A stretch of DNA of 64,000 bases from Isoptericola luteus (GTDB taxonomy: Bacteria; Actinomycetota; Actinomycetes; Actinomycetales; Cellulomonadaceae), in NCBI RefSeq assembly GCF_020297055.1, contig NZ_JAIXCQ010000002.1, forward strand, positions 372,001 through 436,000, in the 5' to 3' direction. Shown here one piece after another: positions 45,082-53,848 of the stretch (its first letter is position 1; the number at the start of each line of letters is the position of its first letter). A program made the translations under genes and the position numbers. Below the pieces are notes generated by a model that saw only the letters and a list, made by a program, of their open reading frames with translations, made no database searches and was not told the DNA's origin.

Positions 45082-45831
45082 CTAGCTGGTCCGCTCCGTG
45101 GCTCCGGCGGTGGCGGTGCTGGCGGCGTGGGTCGCGGCGATCTCCAGCCCTCGTTCCCTGCCGCAGAACGCCAGCACCGCCTCCTTGGGTCCGTGCGGCG
45201 AGGTGAACCGGACGGTGCCCGCGGGCTCGAAGCCGAAGGCGACCATGCGGGCGACGGCGGCCCGGTTCCGGGCGTCCGGCTCCACGACCAGGCGACGCGT
45301 CCCCGGCGCGGCGAGCGCGAAGCCGAGCGCGGCGGGGCCGACCACCGACCAGGGCTCGACGCCGTGGGCGGCGGCCGGCCCGTCACCGCCCTTGAAGAAG
45401 TGCAGGCCCAGGTCCCCCTCGCGCACCTCGTACGCGGCGGCGACCGGGTCGTCCTCCGGGTGGTAGAGCTGCACCAGCGCGACCGGCTCACCGTCCCAGC
45501 GCAGCAGGTACGCCTCGTGGGTGGGCAGCGCGTCGACGAAGGCGTACGTGGCGCGCAGCTCCTCGCGGTCCAGGTCGGCCAGTCCCCAGAAGCCCGCGTG
45601 CCGCGCCGTCACCCACGCGTGCAGCACGTCGAGGTCGCCGTCGGGGTCCACCACGTGCGCCGTGACCTTCCCCGCTCCCGGCAGCTCGCGGCGCCACACC
45701 TCCTGCCCGCGCCGGCCGTGCAGGAGCCGGTCGGACGGCGAGGTGCGGGGCGGGGTCGCCCGGTCAGCCGGCGTGCGGTCGGTGGTCGTGCGGTCGGTGG
45801 TCGTGGGGCCGGGGGCGGGTGAGGTGGTCAT
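45082..45831 (-). CDS. Second siderophore-type GNAT acyltransferase
   Basis: 249 residues, starting MTTSPAPGPTTTDRTTT with a Thr/Asp/Pro-rich N-terminus of about 45 residues. The acyltransferase core includes VLHAWVTARHAGFWGL, LGLHFFKGG and RLVVEPDARNRAAVARMVAFGF, matching IucB/RhbD-like hydroxylamine acyltransferases. It parallels the N-terminal domain of the IucA/IucC fusion in the same operon (VHAWLAHPASVFWRM, RVVVEPDVANRAVAAKNAAAGF), so the two look paralogous. Its ATG overlaps the acylase stop. It may load a different acyl group from the fused domain. Confidence 0.88.
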   Translation of the reverse strand: MTTSPAPGPTTTDRTTTDRTPADRATPPRTSPSDRLLHGRRGQEVWRRELPGAGKVTAHVVDPDGDLDVLHAWVTARHAGFWGLADLDREELRATYAFVDALPTHEAYLLRWDGEPVALVQLYHPEDDPVAAAYEVREGDLGLHFFKGGDGPAAAHGVEPWSVVGPAALGFALAAPGTRRLVVEPDARNRAAVARMVAFGFEPAGTVRFTSPHGPKEAVLAFCGRERGLEIAATHAASTATAGATERTS

Positions 45832-48077
45832 CGGTCCTCCTGCGGGTGCTCGGGACGCAGCCGCGCCCAGTCGGTCTCGATCGCCGTGGTGCGGGCCTGC
45901 GCCCACAGCTCGTGCTGGTCCGCGAAATGCGGCGAGCCAGGGTCGCCGCTCGCGCCGAAGGGGACGCCCCACCGGCTCCGGCGTCGGTCGCCGAGGTCCC
46001 ACACCCAGCGCGCCACCGAACCACGGGAGGCGAGGAACGTCACCCCGGGCACCCCGCCGGTGCAGCGGACCGTGTCGCCGGCGCCACCGAGCGCCACCGC
46101 GGGGACGTCCGGCACGACGACGCCCTGCGCGTCGGCGCCCGCGAGCTCGCCGAGCGCGTGCAGCGGGTGCAGCCGGTGCAGGTCTCCCCACGTCGCGGCC
46201 GCCCCGGAGAACGGGTCGCCCTCGCCGTCGGGCCCGTCGCCGGTGCGGTCGCCGGTCTCGCGGCGCAGCGAGGCCACGACCTCCGCGAACGCGGCCGCCG
46301 CCTCGGCACGCGCGTCGAGCCGGTGCCCGCCGACGACGCGACCGTCGGCGGCGGCGAGGAGGCGCGGCAGGACATCGGACACGCGGGCGGTGACGTCCAG
46401 CCAGGGCGCGAAGATCGCCGGGAGCGCCGGATCGGCGTGCAGCGGCGCGAGCGCCGGGTGCGCCGCCATCCGCCGCACCAGCGCGTGCCGCCAGCGGGCG
46501 AACACCGCCGCGTCGGTGCTCTCCGCGTCCATCCGGGCGCCGGCCGCCGCCCACGCCCGCAGCCGGTCCGCGAGACGGCCCGCCTCGTCGTCCGGCGCGT
46601 CGTCCGGCTCGGCCTCGGCGTCGAGCCAGCCCACCAGCGCCGCGGCGCCGGCGTCCTGCGTGTCGCCCAGGATCCGCTCCTGTGCGCGGGGCGTCGCCCC
46701 GCCGGCCGTGCCGCCCGACGCCTGCGCCAGCAGCGCCCGGATGCGGTCGGCGCGGTGCTCGGCGTAGGCGTACCCGAGGTCGGCGGCAGGGTCGCGCGGG
46801 CGCTCGTTGGCGTCCACGGCGACGTCGGCGACCTGGACGACGGCGGCGGGCGGGCGCCACGGCGGCGCCACCGCGGGTGCCGGGCGCGGGCGCTCGCGGT
46901 CCGCACGGGCGACGTCCGGCACGAGTCCCGCGGTGAGGCTCACCACAGACCCGCCGGAGTCGGCGGCCAGCACCCGGTGCACCGGGTCGACCCAACCGGC
47001 GAAGGCCGCGGCGACGTCGTCGGCCGTGACGGCGTGCTGGAGCCGTCGCCACGCCGCGACACCGGCGTCCGCCCTCACGCGCACCGGCCAGCGCACGCTG
47101 TGCCGGTCGGTGACCACGGGCCCGCGAGGAGTCTCGGTCCACACCACCGGGACCGGCTCGCCCCCGCGCACGGGCACCAGGTCGGCTCCGGACGCCGTGA
47201 CCTGCCCCGGCAGGTCCTCGGTGAACAGCTCGACGTGGTGTGCCAGCGCGTTGGTGATGCCCCACGCGGCGGACCCGGCCCGCCCGCTCGTCTGGCCGAA
47301 GTGCGGCACGCCCGGTACGCCGGGGAAGGCCAGGCCCAGCACGTCGAACGCGCCGTCGGGCCCCGTGCACGCGAGCCGCACCTGCTGGTAGACGCCCGGC
47401 AGCTCGAGCAGCCGGTGCGGGTCGCCGGCCAGCAGCGGGAGCCCCGACGCGGTCCGCGAGCCGTGCAGCGCCCAGGCGTTGGACCCGGACGACGGCCCGC
47501 CGTCTGCCCCCAGCAGCCCGAGGGCCCGCGCGTCGTCACCGAGCGTGCGCAGCGCGTGCTCACGCCAGAGCAGGTGCGCGAACCCGCTGAACAGCACGTG
47601 GTTGAGCAGGAACACCCCGACCGGCATCCATTCGGGCCACGCGTCGTCGTCGGGCAGCGGCGCACCCCCGAGCGCGCCCCGGAGGCGGTCGATCTCGGGG
47701 GCGTCGCTGCCGCCCGAGGCAAGCCCGGCGCGCACCCCGGCCGCGTGAGCGGCCACCCACCGGCGCTCGGCCGGCGGCAGCGCGTCCCAGACCCGCAGCA
47801 CGGTGTCCCGCAGCCGCACGCGCACGGCGAACCGGTCCCACGCCAGCCCGGCCGCGCCGAACCGGGCCGCGAACCGGCCCTCGACCTGCCACCGGGCGAC
47901 CAGGACCTGCCAGCCCCGGTCCAGGCCCGCCGCATAGCCCTGCCCGAAGGACACGTCGAGCTCGGTGACGCCCCGCACGTGCGGCACGCCCCACGCGTCG
48001 CGGAACAGCTCGAACCGGCTCCCCGTCGCGCCTCCCGGGACGCCGTCCGCGGCACGGGCACCGGTACCGGGCGTCAC
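45828..48077 (-). CDS. Penicillin acylase-family (Ntn) hydrolase in the siderophore operon
   Basis: 749 residues from a GTG overlapping the synthetase stop (GTGA). Family features: the start FELFRDAWGVPHVRG, the autoprocessing site Gly198-Ser199 in SSGSNAWAL with Ser199 as nucleophile of the mature beta chain, DPHRLLELPGVYQQVRL, and the later GVVVPDVPAVALGGAGDTVR stretch. These enzymes cleave amides of acyl side chains. No signal peptide is visible, unlike the periplasmic PvdQ that deacylates pyoverdine precursors in Pseudomonas. A maturation or recycling role for the hydroxamate is inferred only from context. Confidence 0.88.
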   Translation of the reverse strand: MTPGTGARAADGVPGGATGSRFELFRDAWGVPHVRGVTELDVSFGQGYAAGLDRGWQVLVARWQVEGRFAARFGAAGLAWDRFAVRVRLRDTVLRVWDALPPAERRWVAAHAAGVRAGLASGGSDAPEIDRLRGALGGAPLPDDDAWPEWMPVGVFLLNHVLFSGFAHLLWREHALRTLGDDARALGLLGADGGPSSGSNAWALHGSRTASGLPLLAGDPHRLLELPGVYQQVRLACTGPDGAFDVLGLAFPGVPGVPHFGQTSGRAGSAAWGITNALAHHVELFTEDLPGQVTASGADLVPVRGGEPVPVVWTETPRGPVVTDRHSVRWPVRVRADAGVAAWRRLQHAVTADDVAAAFAGWVDPVHRVLAADSGGSVVSLTAGLVPDVARADRERPRPAPAVAPPWRPPAAVVQVADVAVDANERPRDPAADLGYAYAEHRADRIRALLAQASGGTAGGATPRAQERILGDTQDAGAAALVGWLDAEAEPDDAPDDEAGRLADRLRAWAAAGARMDAESTDAAVFARWRHALVRRMAAHPALAPLHADPALPAIFAPWLDVTARVSDVLPRLLAAADGRVVGGHRLDARAEAAAAFAEVVASLRRETGDRTGDGPDGEGDPFSGAAATWGDLHRLHPLHALGELAGADAQGVVVPDVPAVALGGAGDTVRCTGGVPGVTFLASRGSVARWVWDLGDRRRSRWGVPFGASGDPGSPHFADQHELWAQARTTAIETDWARLRPEHPQEDR

Positions 48078-50698
48078 GACCAGGCGCCGTCCGCCACCGG
48101 GTTCGCCATCGACCCCGCGTACAGCAGCGAGGCCGACTGGTCGGCGAGGTCCACCATCTGCAGGGTGTTGCGCAGCTGCAGCCGGTTGAGGCACGAGTGC
48201 GCGAACCGCGGCGCGCGCAGGTCGACGCCCGCGCCGACGCCGGGGTGCTCGTCGCGGTGCCGGTCCAGCGTCGCCCGCACCGTCGCCCAGAACCGGTCCT
48301 CGGCCAGGACGCCGTCCACGGCGAGGATACCGGCGAGGTGCCGCAGCACCCCGTCGAACACGTCGGTGAAGACGGCGAGCGCCTGCTCGTCGTCGTCGAC
48401 GGTCGTGCCGATCCGCGCCACCTGCGGCGGCAGCCCCGCGCCGCCCGACAGGACGGACACCTCCTCGCCGACGTCCTTCATGAGCGCGCGGCGCACCACA
48501 CCGTCGCGCAGCACCAGGACGAGGTTCTCCCCGTGCGGCATGAAGGCGAGCCGGTGCGCGAGCAGGCAGTGCACCACCGGGTACAGGTAGGCGTCGAGGT
48601 ACGCCTGCAACCAGCGCTGCGGCTCCACGCCCGACGCCCGCACGAGCGACGTGACCAGCGCCGTCCCCGCGGCGTCGCGGTGCAGCAGGGCGGCCATGGT
48701 GACGAGCCGTTCGCCCGGTCCCGTGCGCGGCAGCGGGGACTCGCGCCACAGTGCGGCGAGCATCTTGCGGTGCGCGCTGGGGCGCGCGGTGCGGTGGTAG
48801 ACGTCGCCGGTGTAGCCGACCGAGGCCACCTCCCGCAGGATCCGGAAGCCGGCGGCGCCCAGCGTCGGGTCGGAGTCCACGACGTCGGCCACCCAGTCGT
48901 TGATCGCGGGCGTGGCCCGCATGTACGCCGGGGAGAGCCCCCGCAGGAACCCCATGTTCTGGATGGCCAGCGCCGTCTTGACGTAGTGCCGTCCCGGCCG
49001 CGTGCGGTTGAACAAGGTGCGGATCGACTGCTGGGGCTGGTACTCGTCGGCTCCCGGGCCGAGGGGCACGAGATCGTCGCGCGCGACGTCCGCCGCGAAC
49101 GTGATCGGCACCCGGTGCTGCCACTGCCAGGGGTGCACGGGCAGGTAGAGGTAGTCCGCCCGGTCCAGTCCGCGCGCGGCGAGCCGGTCGCCGAAGGCCG
49201 CCCGCTCGGCGCCGCTCAGCTCCGCGTCGTACAGACGGCGCTCGGACTGGTCGGCCGCGAGCGCCAGGTGCGTGTGCTCGCGCCGGGCGGCGAGCCACAT
49301 CAGGCGCAGGCGCTGCCCGCGCTCCGGGGCGTAGGCGCGGTAGTCGTCGAGGGAGAAGCCGATCCGCCCGTTGTTGGCCACGAAGCCCGGGTGCCCCTCG
49401 GTCATCGCCGCCTCGGTCTCCTGGAAGGCGTCGGCGCGACGTCGCGCGTCGTCGTCCGCTTCGTCGTCCGCTTCGTCGTCCGTGTCGTGGGCGGCGGGCG
49501 CCGGAGCGAGCGTGGCCACGAGGGCCGGGACCTGCGGCGAGCCGCCGGCGAGCTCGCGCTCCCGCTTGGCGCACGCTGCCGCGAGCGTGGCCGAGAGCTC
49601 CTCGAGATAGGTGGCGACCAGGTCGTCGGGGATCGACAGCAACGGCTGCAGCTCGACGACCAGCTCGAGCACGTCGACCGGGAGCTCGGCCCGGCCCGCC
49701 GTGCGGGTGATCGACGCCGGGTCCACCACCCAGTGCTCGAGCGCGAACGTGCGCGCCGCGAACCGGTACGTGACACCGTCGAGGGCGAGGGCGTACCCGG
49801 TCGGCCGGCTCGCGCCCCCTGCCCCGCCGCCCCACCCCTGATCGTTGTGAGCGGGGGGGGGGGGCGGGGGGGGGGGGGGGGCGGGGGCGGGGGGCCCCCC
49901 CCCCCCCCCCCCCCCCCGCCCACAACGATCAGGGGTGGGGCGGAACAGCCGCTCGTGGGCCAGCTCGCCGAGCACCTTGGCGGCCAGGTGCCGGTGCGCG
50001 GCCTCGGCCAGGTCGGGGCGCAGGTGCGGTGCGGCGTCGACGCCCGGGCCCAGCGGGGACGCCGCGAAGTCCTCGCGCGTGCAGACGCTCAGCGCCGCGC
50101 GCTTGGTGTGCCCGCCGTCGGTGACGTCGACGTGGCGCAGCACGCGGAACCCGGCCGCCGCGTTCTTGGCGGCGACGGCACGGTTCGCGACGTCGGGCTC
50201 GACGACCACCCGCGCGGCCCCGCGGCCCGCGGGGCGCGGGGCCAGGCAGAACTCCACGACGGCGCGCATCACCGCGTCGGTGAGGCCGCGCGTGCGGTGG
50301 GCCCGGTCGAGGGGCGGCGGCGCGACCAGCAGGTGCATCCCGAGGTCGCCGGGCACCGGCTCGTGCACGCCGGCGAGCGGCCCGTGCGCCGGGTCGTAGG
50401 TCTCGACGTAGAAGGTGGGTGCGCCGTCGACGCACCCGAGCCACGCATCCTGGTGCGCGTCGGCGACGACGACGGTGAGGTAGTCACGCACCTCTGCCGC
50501 ACCCAGGTGTCCCATCCGCCAGAACACCGACGCCGGGTGGGCCAGCCAGGCGTGCACGGTGGCGGCGTCGCGGGCCGGGTCGACCGGCTCCAGCGTGAGG
50601 ACGCCGACGCGCGGCGCCTGCGACGCGAACGCCGGGTGCGGGACGGCGGGCACGTCCGCCGTCGCGGTCGCCGCGGTCGTCTCGGTCGCCGCGGTCAT
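48074..50698 (-). CDS. GNAT acyltransferase - IucA/IucC siderophore synthetase fusion
   Basis: 874 residues. Residues ~25-215 are a GNAT acyltransferase (DesC-like); from ~235 on it is an NIS synthetase (DesD/IucA/IucC), with HPWQWQHRVPI, the ATP-binding PQQSIRTLFNRTRPGRHYVKTALA stretch, FMPHGENLVLVL and the ferric-reductase-like C-terminal region. It would acylate N-hydroxycadaverine and condense the units with ATP. Between LFRPTP and YALALDGVTYRF, where relatives have only a few residues, a G/C-tract palindrome adds about 39 codons of Gly/Pro (residues ~253-291). The frame stays open only if the homopolymer lengths in this assembly are right. Confidence 0.88.
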   Translation of the reverse strand: MTAATETTAATATADVPAVPHPAFASQAPRVGVLTLEPVDPARDAATVHAWLAHPASVFWRMGHLGAAEVRDYLTVVVADAHQDAWLGCVDGAPTFYVETYDPAHGPLAGVHEPVPGDLGMHLLVAPPPLDRAHRTRGLTDAVMRAVVEFCLAPRPAGRGAARVVVEPDVANRAVAAKNAAAGFRVLRHVDVTDGGHTKRAALSVCTREDFAASPLGPGVDAAPHLRPDLAEAAHRHLAAKVLGELAHERLFRPTPDRCGRGGGGGGGPPAPAPPPPPPPPPAHNDQGWGGGAGGASRPTGYALALDGVTYRFAARTFALEHWVVDPASITRTAGRAELPVDVLELVVELQPLLSIPDDLVATYLEELSATLAAACAKRERELAGGSPQVPALVATLAPAPAAHDTDDEADDEADDDARRRADAFQETEAAMTEGHPGFVANNGRIGFSLDDYRAYAPERGQRLRLMWLAARREHTHLALAADQSERRLYDAELSGAERAAFGDRLAARGLDRADYLYLPVHPWQWQHRVPITFAADVARDDLVPLGPGADEYQPQQSIRTLFNRTRPGRHYVKTALAIQNMGFLRGLSPAYMRATPAINDWVADVVDSDPTLGAAGFRILREVASVGYTGDVYHRTARPSAHRKMLAALWRESPLPRTGPGERLVTMAALLHRDAAGTALVTSLVRASGVEPQRWLQAYLDAYLYPVVHCLLAHRLAFMPHGENLVLVLRDGVVRRALMKDVGEEVSVLSGGAGLPPQVARIGTTVDDDEQALAVFTDVFDGVLRHLAGILAVDGVLAEDRFWATVRATLDRHRDEHPGVGAGVDLRAPRFAHSCLNRLQLRNTLQMVDLADQSASLLYAGSMANPVADGAWS
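49827..49943. repeat. CTGATCGTTGTG-bounded palindrome with G/C core, copy 2, inside the synthetase gene
   Basis: CTGATCGTTGTG (49838-49849) and its reverse complement (49921-49932) flank about 70 bp of G and C runs. Symmetry extends 11 bp further on each side (CCGCCCCACCC / GGGTGGGGCGG). The whole is 117 bp, exactly 39 codons, and keeps the host frame open. It shares its bounding sequence with the element at 41.2 kb but has different outer flanks. Confidence 0.85.
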
Positions 50699-52062
50699 CG
50701 CGCTGCCTCCGTGTCTCGAGGGGTGGTCGACGCGGCGGGAACGCCGCCGGGCAGACCGAAGGTCTGGAAGACGATCCGCTCCTCGACCGGGTACGGCTCC
50801 CGGCCGGTCACCCGGGCGAGGATCACGGAGTTGCGCCAGGGCGCGAACCCCAGGTCCGGCGCCGTGACGCCGTGGGTGTGCACCTCGGTGCCGGACGCGT
50901 GCAGCCGCCCGGCGTCGTCCACGGTGTAGTCGCGGGCGACGTCCAGGCGGCCCAGCTCGTCGAGCCGAGCCAGTCCCGGCGCCAGGAAGCCCGGCACACC
51001 GGAGCCGTACCCGGTCGCGGCGACGACGGCGCGCGTACGGTGCACCGCGACCGTGCCCAGCTGGCCGTGGCGCAGCGTGAGCTCGAGCTCCCCCTGACCC
51101 TCGGCGACGCGCGCCGCGACGACCTCCGTGTCGGTCAGGAGCGTCGTCGGGACCTCCCGCCCGAGGGCGGTGCGACGGTAGAGCGTGTCGTAGATGTCGT
51201 CGACGAGGTCGGCGCTGATGCCCTTGAACAGGCCCCGCTGCTCGCGACCGAGCAGCTCGCGCAGGTCCGTCGGCAGCGACCGGTAGTGGTCGGTGTACTC
51301 CGGCGACGTCATCTCGAGCGTGAGCTTCGTGTACTCCATGGGGAAGAACCGGGGCGAGCGGGTCACCCAGTCCACGCGGTACGTATCGAGGCCCGCGCCC
51401 TCGAGGAGGTCGCGGTACACCTCGGCGGCCGACTGGCCCGACCCGACGACCGTCACGGCGCCCGAGGCCGTCAGCGCGTCGCGGTGCGCGAGGTAGTCCG
51501 CGCTGTGGACCACCGGGCCGGCGCCGGCGTCCTGCCCGGCCGCCTCGGCGAGGCCCGCCAGCGGCGCGGGCAGCCGCGGCGTCGTCCCGGTGCCGAGGAC
51601 GACGTGCCGCGCCCGGTACGTCCGGGTGCGCGTGGACGCCGCCGGGTCGGTGACCTCGGCGACCACGGCCAGGTCGTCGGAGCCGGGGACCCGGTCCACC
51701 CGGACCACCCGGTGCCCCCAGCGCAGCGACGGGAGCATGCCCGCGACCCAGCGGCAGTACTGGTCGTACTCGGACCGCAGCGGGTAGAACGACTCGCGGA
51801 TGTAGAAGGGGTAGAGCCGCCCGGTGGCCTTGAGGAACGCGAGGAACGAGTACGGCGAGGTGGGGTCCGCCATCGTCACCAGGTCGGCGAGGAACGGCAC
51901 CTGGATCGTGGCGCCGTCGAGCATCATGCCCGGGTGCCAGGAGAACCCTGCCCGCTGGTCGAGGAACAGCGCGTCGACGTCGTCCAGCGGGGCCGAGAGC
52001 GCGGCAAGCCCCAGGTTGAACGGCCCGATGCCGACGCCGATCACGTCGTAGGTGCGGGTCAT
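50695..52062 (-). CDS. Lysine/cadaverine N-monooxygenase (DesB/IucD type)
   Basis: 455 residues. FAD-binding GVGIGPFNLGLAAL at the N-terminus, the substrate/FAD segment GMMLDGATIQVPFLADLVT, the NADPH-binding VVGSGQSAAEVYRDLL, and ATGYGSGVP near the C-terminus define the N-hydroxylating flavoprotein monooxygenases. In this operon, after a decarboxylase, the likely substrate is cadaverine, giving N-hydroxycadaverine. Starts and stops overlap both neighbours (ATGA), so the enzymes are made in step. Confidence 0.93.
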   Translation of the reverse strand: MTRTYDVIGVGIGPFNLGLAALSAPLDDVDALFLDQRAGFSWHPGMMLDGATIQVPFLADLVTMADPTSPYSFLAFLKATGRLYPFYIRESFYPLRSEYDQYCRWVAGMLPSLRWGHRVVRVDRVPGSDDLAVVAEVTDPAASTRTRTYRARHVVLGTGTTPRLPAPLAGLAEAAGQDAGAGPVVHSADYLAHRDALTASGAVTVVGSGQSAAEVYRDLLEGAGLDTYRVDWVTRSPRFFPMEYTKLTLEMTSPEYTDHYRSLPTDLRELLGREQRGLFKGISADLVDDIYDTLYRRTALGREVPTTLLTDTEVVAARVAEGQGELELTLRHGQLGTVAVHRTRAVVAATGYGSGVPGFLAPGLARLDELGRLDVARDYTVDDAGRLHASGTEVHTHGVTAPDLGFAPWRNSVILARVTGREPYPVEERIVFQTFGLPGGVPAASTTPRDTEAAR

Positions 52063-53633
52063 CGGGCGACCTCCTGCGAGAGCAGCTCCTGGCCCGCGAG
52101 CAGGCCGTGCGCGGCGGACCGCACGAGCTCGAGCACGGCGCGGACGTCGCCGGGCGTGGCGTCCGGGTTGAGCAGCGTGAGCTTGAGGCAGGGCCGCCCG
52201 TCGAGCACCGTCTTGGCGACGAGCGCGCGGCCGGAGTCGAACAGCACGCGGCGCACCTGCGGCACGAGGGCGTCGGCGCGCGCGTCGTCCAGGCCGTCGG
52301 GCTGGAAGCGGAACAGGACGGTGGACAGGTCGGTGGGTGCCAGGAGGCGCAGCTCCTCGTCGGCGGCGAGGTCGGCGTGCACGGCGGCCGCGAGATCGCA
52401 CACGGCGTCGACCAGCTCGCCGATCCCGGCGGCGCCGACGGCGCGCAGCGTCGCCCACAGCTTGAGCGCGTCGAACCGGCGTGTCGTCTGCAGCGACTTG
52501 TCGACGAGGTTGAGGTCCGGGTTGGGCACCCCGGCCTCCTGCGCGGGGTTGAGGTAGTCGGCGTTCCAGGTGGTGCGCGCCAGGTCGGCGCGGTCCCGGA
52601 CGAGCAGGGCGCTCGACGACACCGGCTGGAAGAAGGTCTTGTGGAAGTCGATCGTGACGCTGCGGGCCCGCTCGATCCCGGCCAGCAGGTGCCGGCGGCG
52701 CGACGAGACCAGCAGCCCGCCGCCGTACGCGGCGTCCACGTGCAGCCAGGCGCCAGCGGCGTCGCACAGGTCGGCGACCGGCTCCAGCGGGTCGACGCAG
52801 CCCCGGTCGGTGGTGCCCGCGGTCGCGACGACGGCCATGACCACGTCGCCTGCCCGCGCGGTGCTCACCAGCGAGGCGGCGAGCGCCTCGGGGTCCATCC
52901 GTCCGTCCGTGTCGACGCCGACGGCCACCACGGCGTCGTCGTCGAGCCCCAGGAGCAGCGCCGCCCGGGCGACGCTGAAGTGGCTCGACGCGGTGGTGAG
53001 CACCCGCAGCCGCGCGAGGCGCTCCTGGCGCGCGTGCCCGCGCAGCCGGGCGCCGTGGGCGTCGGTCAGGGCGCGCTCACGCGCCAGGTGGAGCGCCTGC
53101 AGGTTCGACTGCGTGCCACCGGAGGTGAAGACGCCGTCGCCGGAGGCGAACCCGACCCGGCCGGCCGCCCACTCGACGAGCCGCTGCTCCATGAGCGTGG
53201 CCACGGTGGACTGGTCGTACGTGTCGACCGAGGTGTTGATCGCGGCGAGCATCGCCTCCGCCCCGACAGCGGCCAGGGCGACGGGGCAGTTGAGGTGCGC
53301 CGCGTACGCCGGGTGGTGGAACCAGACCGCGTGCGGCGCGAACAGGTCGGACGTCTCGCGCAGTGCGTCCGCGGTGCCCACGGGGAGCCCGTCCAGGTCG
53401 ACGGCGTCGACGAGGCCCTGGAGCTCGGGGCGGCTCGCCCCGGAGAACGGCTGCTCGACCGCCGCGATCCTGGCCGCGAGGTCGTCGGCGACGTCGTGCA
53501 CGAGGTCGGCGTACCGTGCCGCGGTCGCGCCTCGCAGCAGCACGTCGCCCGTCGGCGTCGGTCCCGGGACGCTCCCGAGGAACCGGGGACGGGGTGCGGT
53601 CGTCGTGCTGTCGACGGACAGGGGGCTCAACAT
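52059..53633 (-). CDS. PLP-dependent group II decarboxylase (lysine decarboxylase, DesA-like)
   Basis: 524 residues from MLSPLSVDSTTTAP, with GAGGAG upstream. An in-frame ATG 20 codons earlier would start inside the iron box, so it is rejected. Features: FTSGGTQSNLQAL, HVDAAYGGGLL, and the PLP lysine in TIDFHKTFFQPVSSS. Relatives decarboxylate lysine to cadaverine for desferrioxamine, though 2,4-diaminobutyrate or ornithine cannot be excluded. It is the first gene of the operon, directly under two IdeR-like boxes. Confidence 0.92.
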   Translation of the reverse strand: MLSPLSVDSTTTAPRPRFLGSVPGPTPTGDVLLRGATAARYADLVHDVADDLAARIAAVEQPFSGASRPELQGLVDAVDLDGLPVGTADALRETSDLFAPHAVWFHHPAYAAHLNCPVALAAVGAEAMLAAINTSVDTYDQSTVATLMEQRLVEWAAGRVGFASGDGVFTSGGTQSNLQALHLARERALTDAHGARLRGHARQERLARLRVLTTASSHFSVARAALLLGLDDDAVVAVGVDTDGRMDPEALAASLVSTARAGDVVMAVVATAGTTDRGCVDPLEPVADLCDAAGAWLHVDAAYGGGLLVSSRRRHLLAGIERARSVTIDFHKTFFQPVSSSALLVRDRADLARTTWNADYLNPAQEAGVPNPDLNLVDKSLQTTRRFDALKLWATLRAVGAAGIGELVDAVCDLAAAVHADLAADEELRLLAPTDLSTVLFRFQPDGLDDARADALVPQVRRVLFDSGRALVAKTVLDGRPCLKLTLLNPDATPGDVRAVLELVRSAAHGLLAGQELLSQEVAR

Positions 53634-53665
53634 CGATATGACTCCTCGGGACGCGGACGCGCGGA

Positions 53666-53701
53666 CTAAGGCCAGGCTTGCCTTAGTGAGCATTACCTAA
53701 G
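53666..53701 (-). promoter_or_regulatory. Two overlapping IdeR/DtxR-type iron boxes
   Basis: TAAGGCCAGGCTTGCCTTA (53667-53685) matches the 19-bp consensus TWAGGTWAGSCTWACCTWA at 16 positions. Overlapping it, the minus strand reads TTAGGTAATGCTCACTAAG (53700-53682), with a perfect left half-site and about 14 matches. They lie 33-67 nt upstream of the decarboxylase start and should repress the siderophore operon in high iron. The divergent C39 peptidase gene starts about 150 nt away. Confidence 0.85.
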
Positions 53702-53848
53702 CACGACAGGTCGGCGGCGTCCAACGGGCGGCCTACGCCGTTCCACGGAACGGACCTGCGGAAACTAGTGACACAAGTTCCAGCGTCTGGGAAAGTTGTC
53801 GTCATGGGCGGCGGAACCGTCCGCCGCCTCCGCCTGCGGAGGGGTGTC

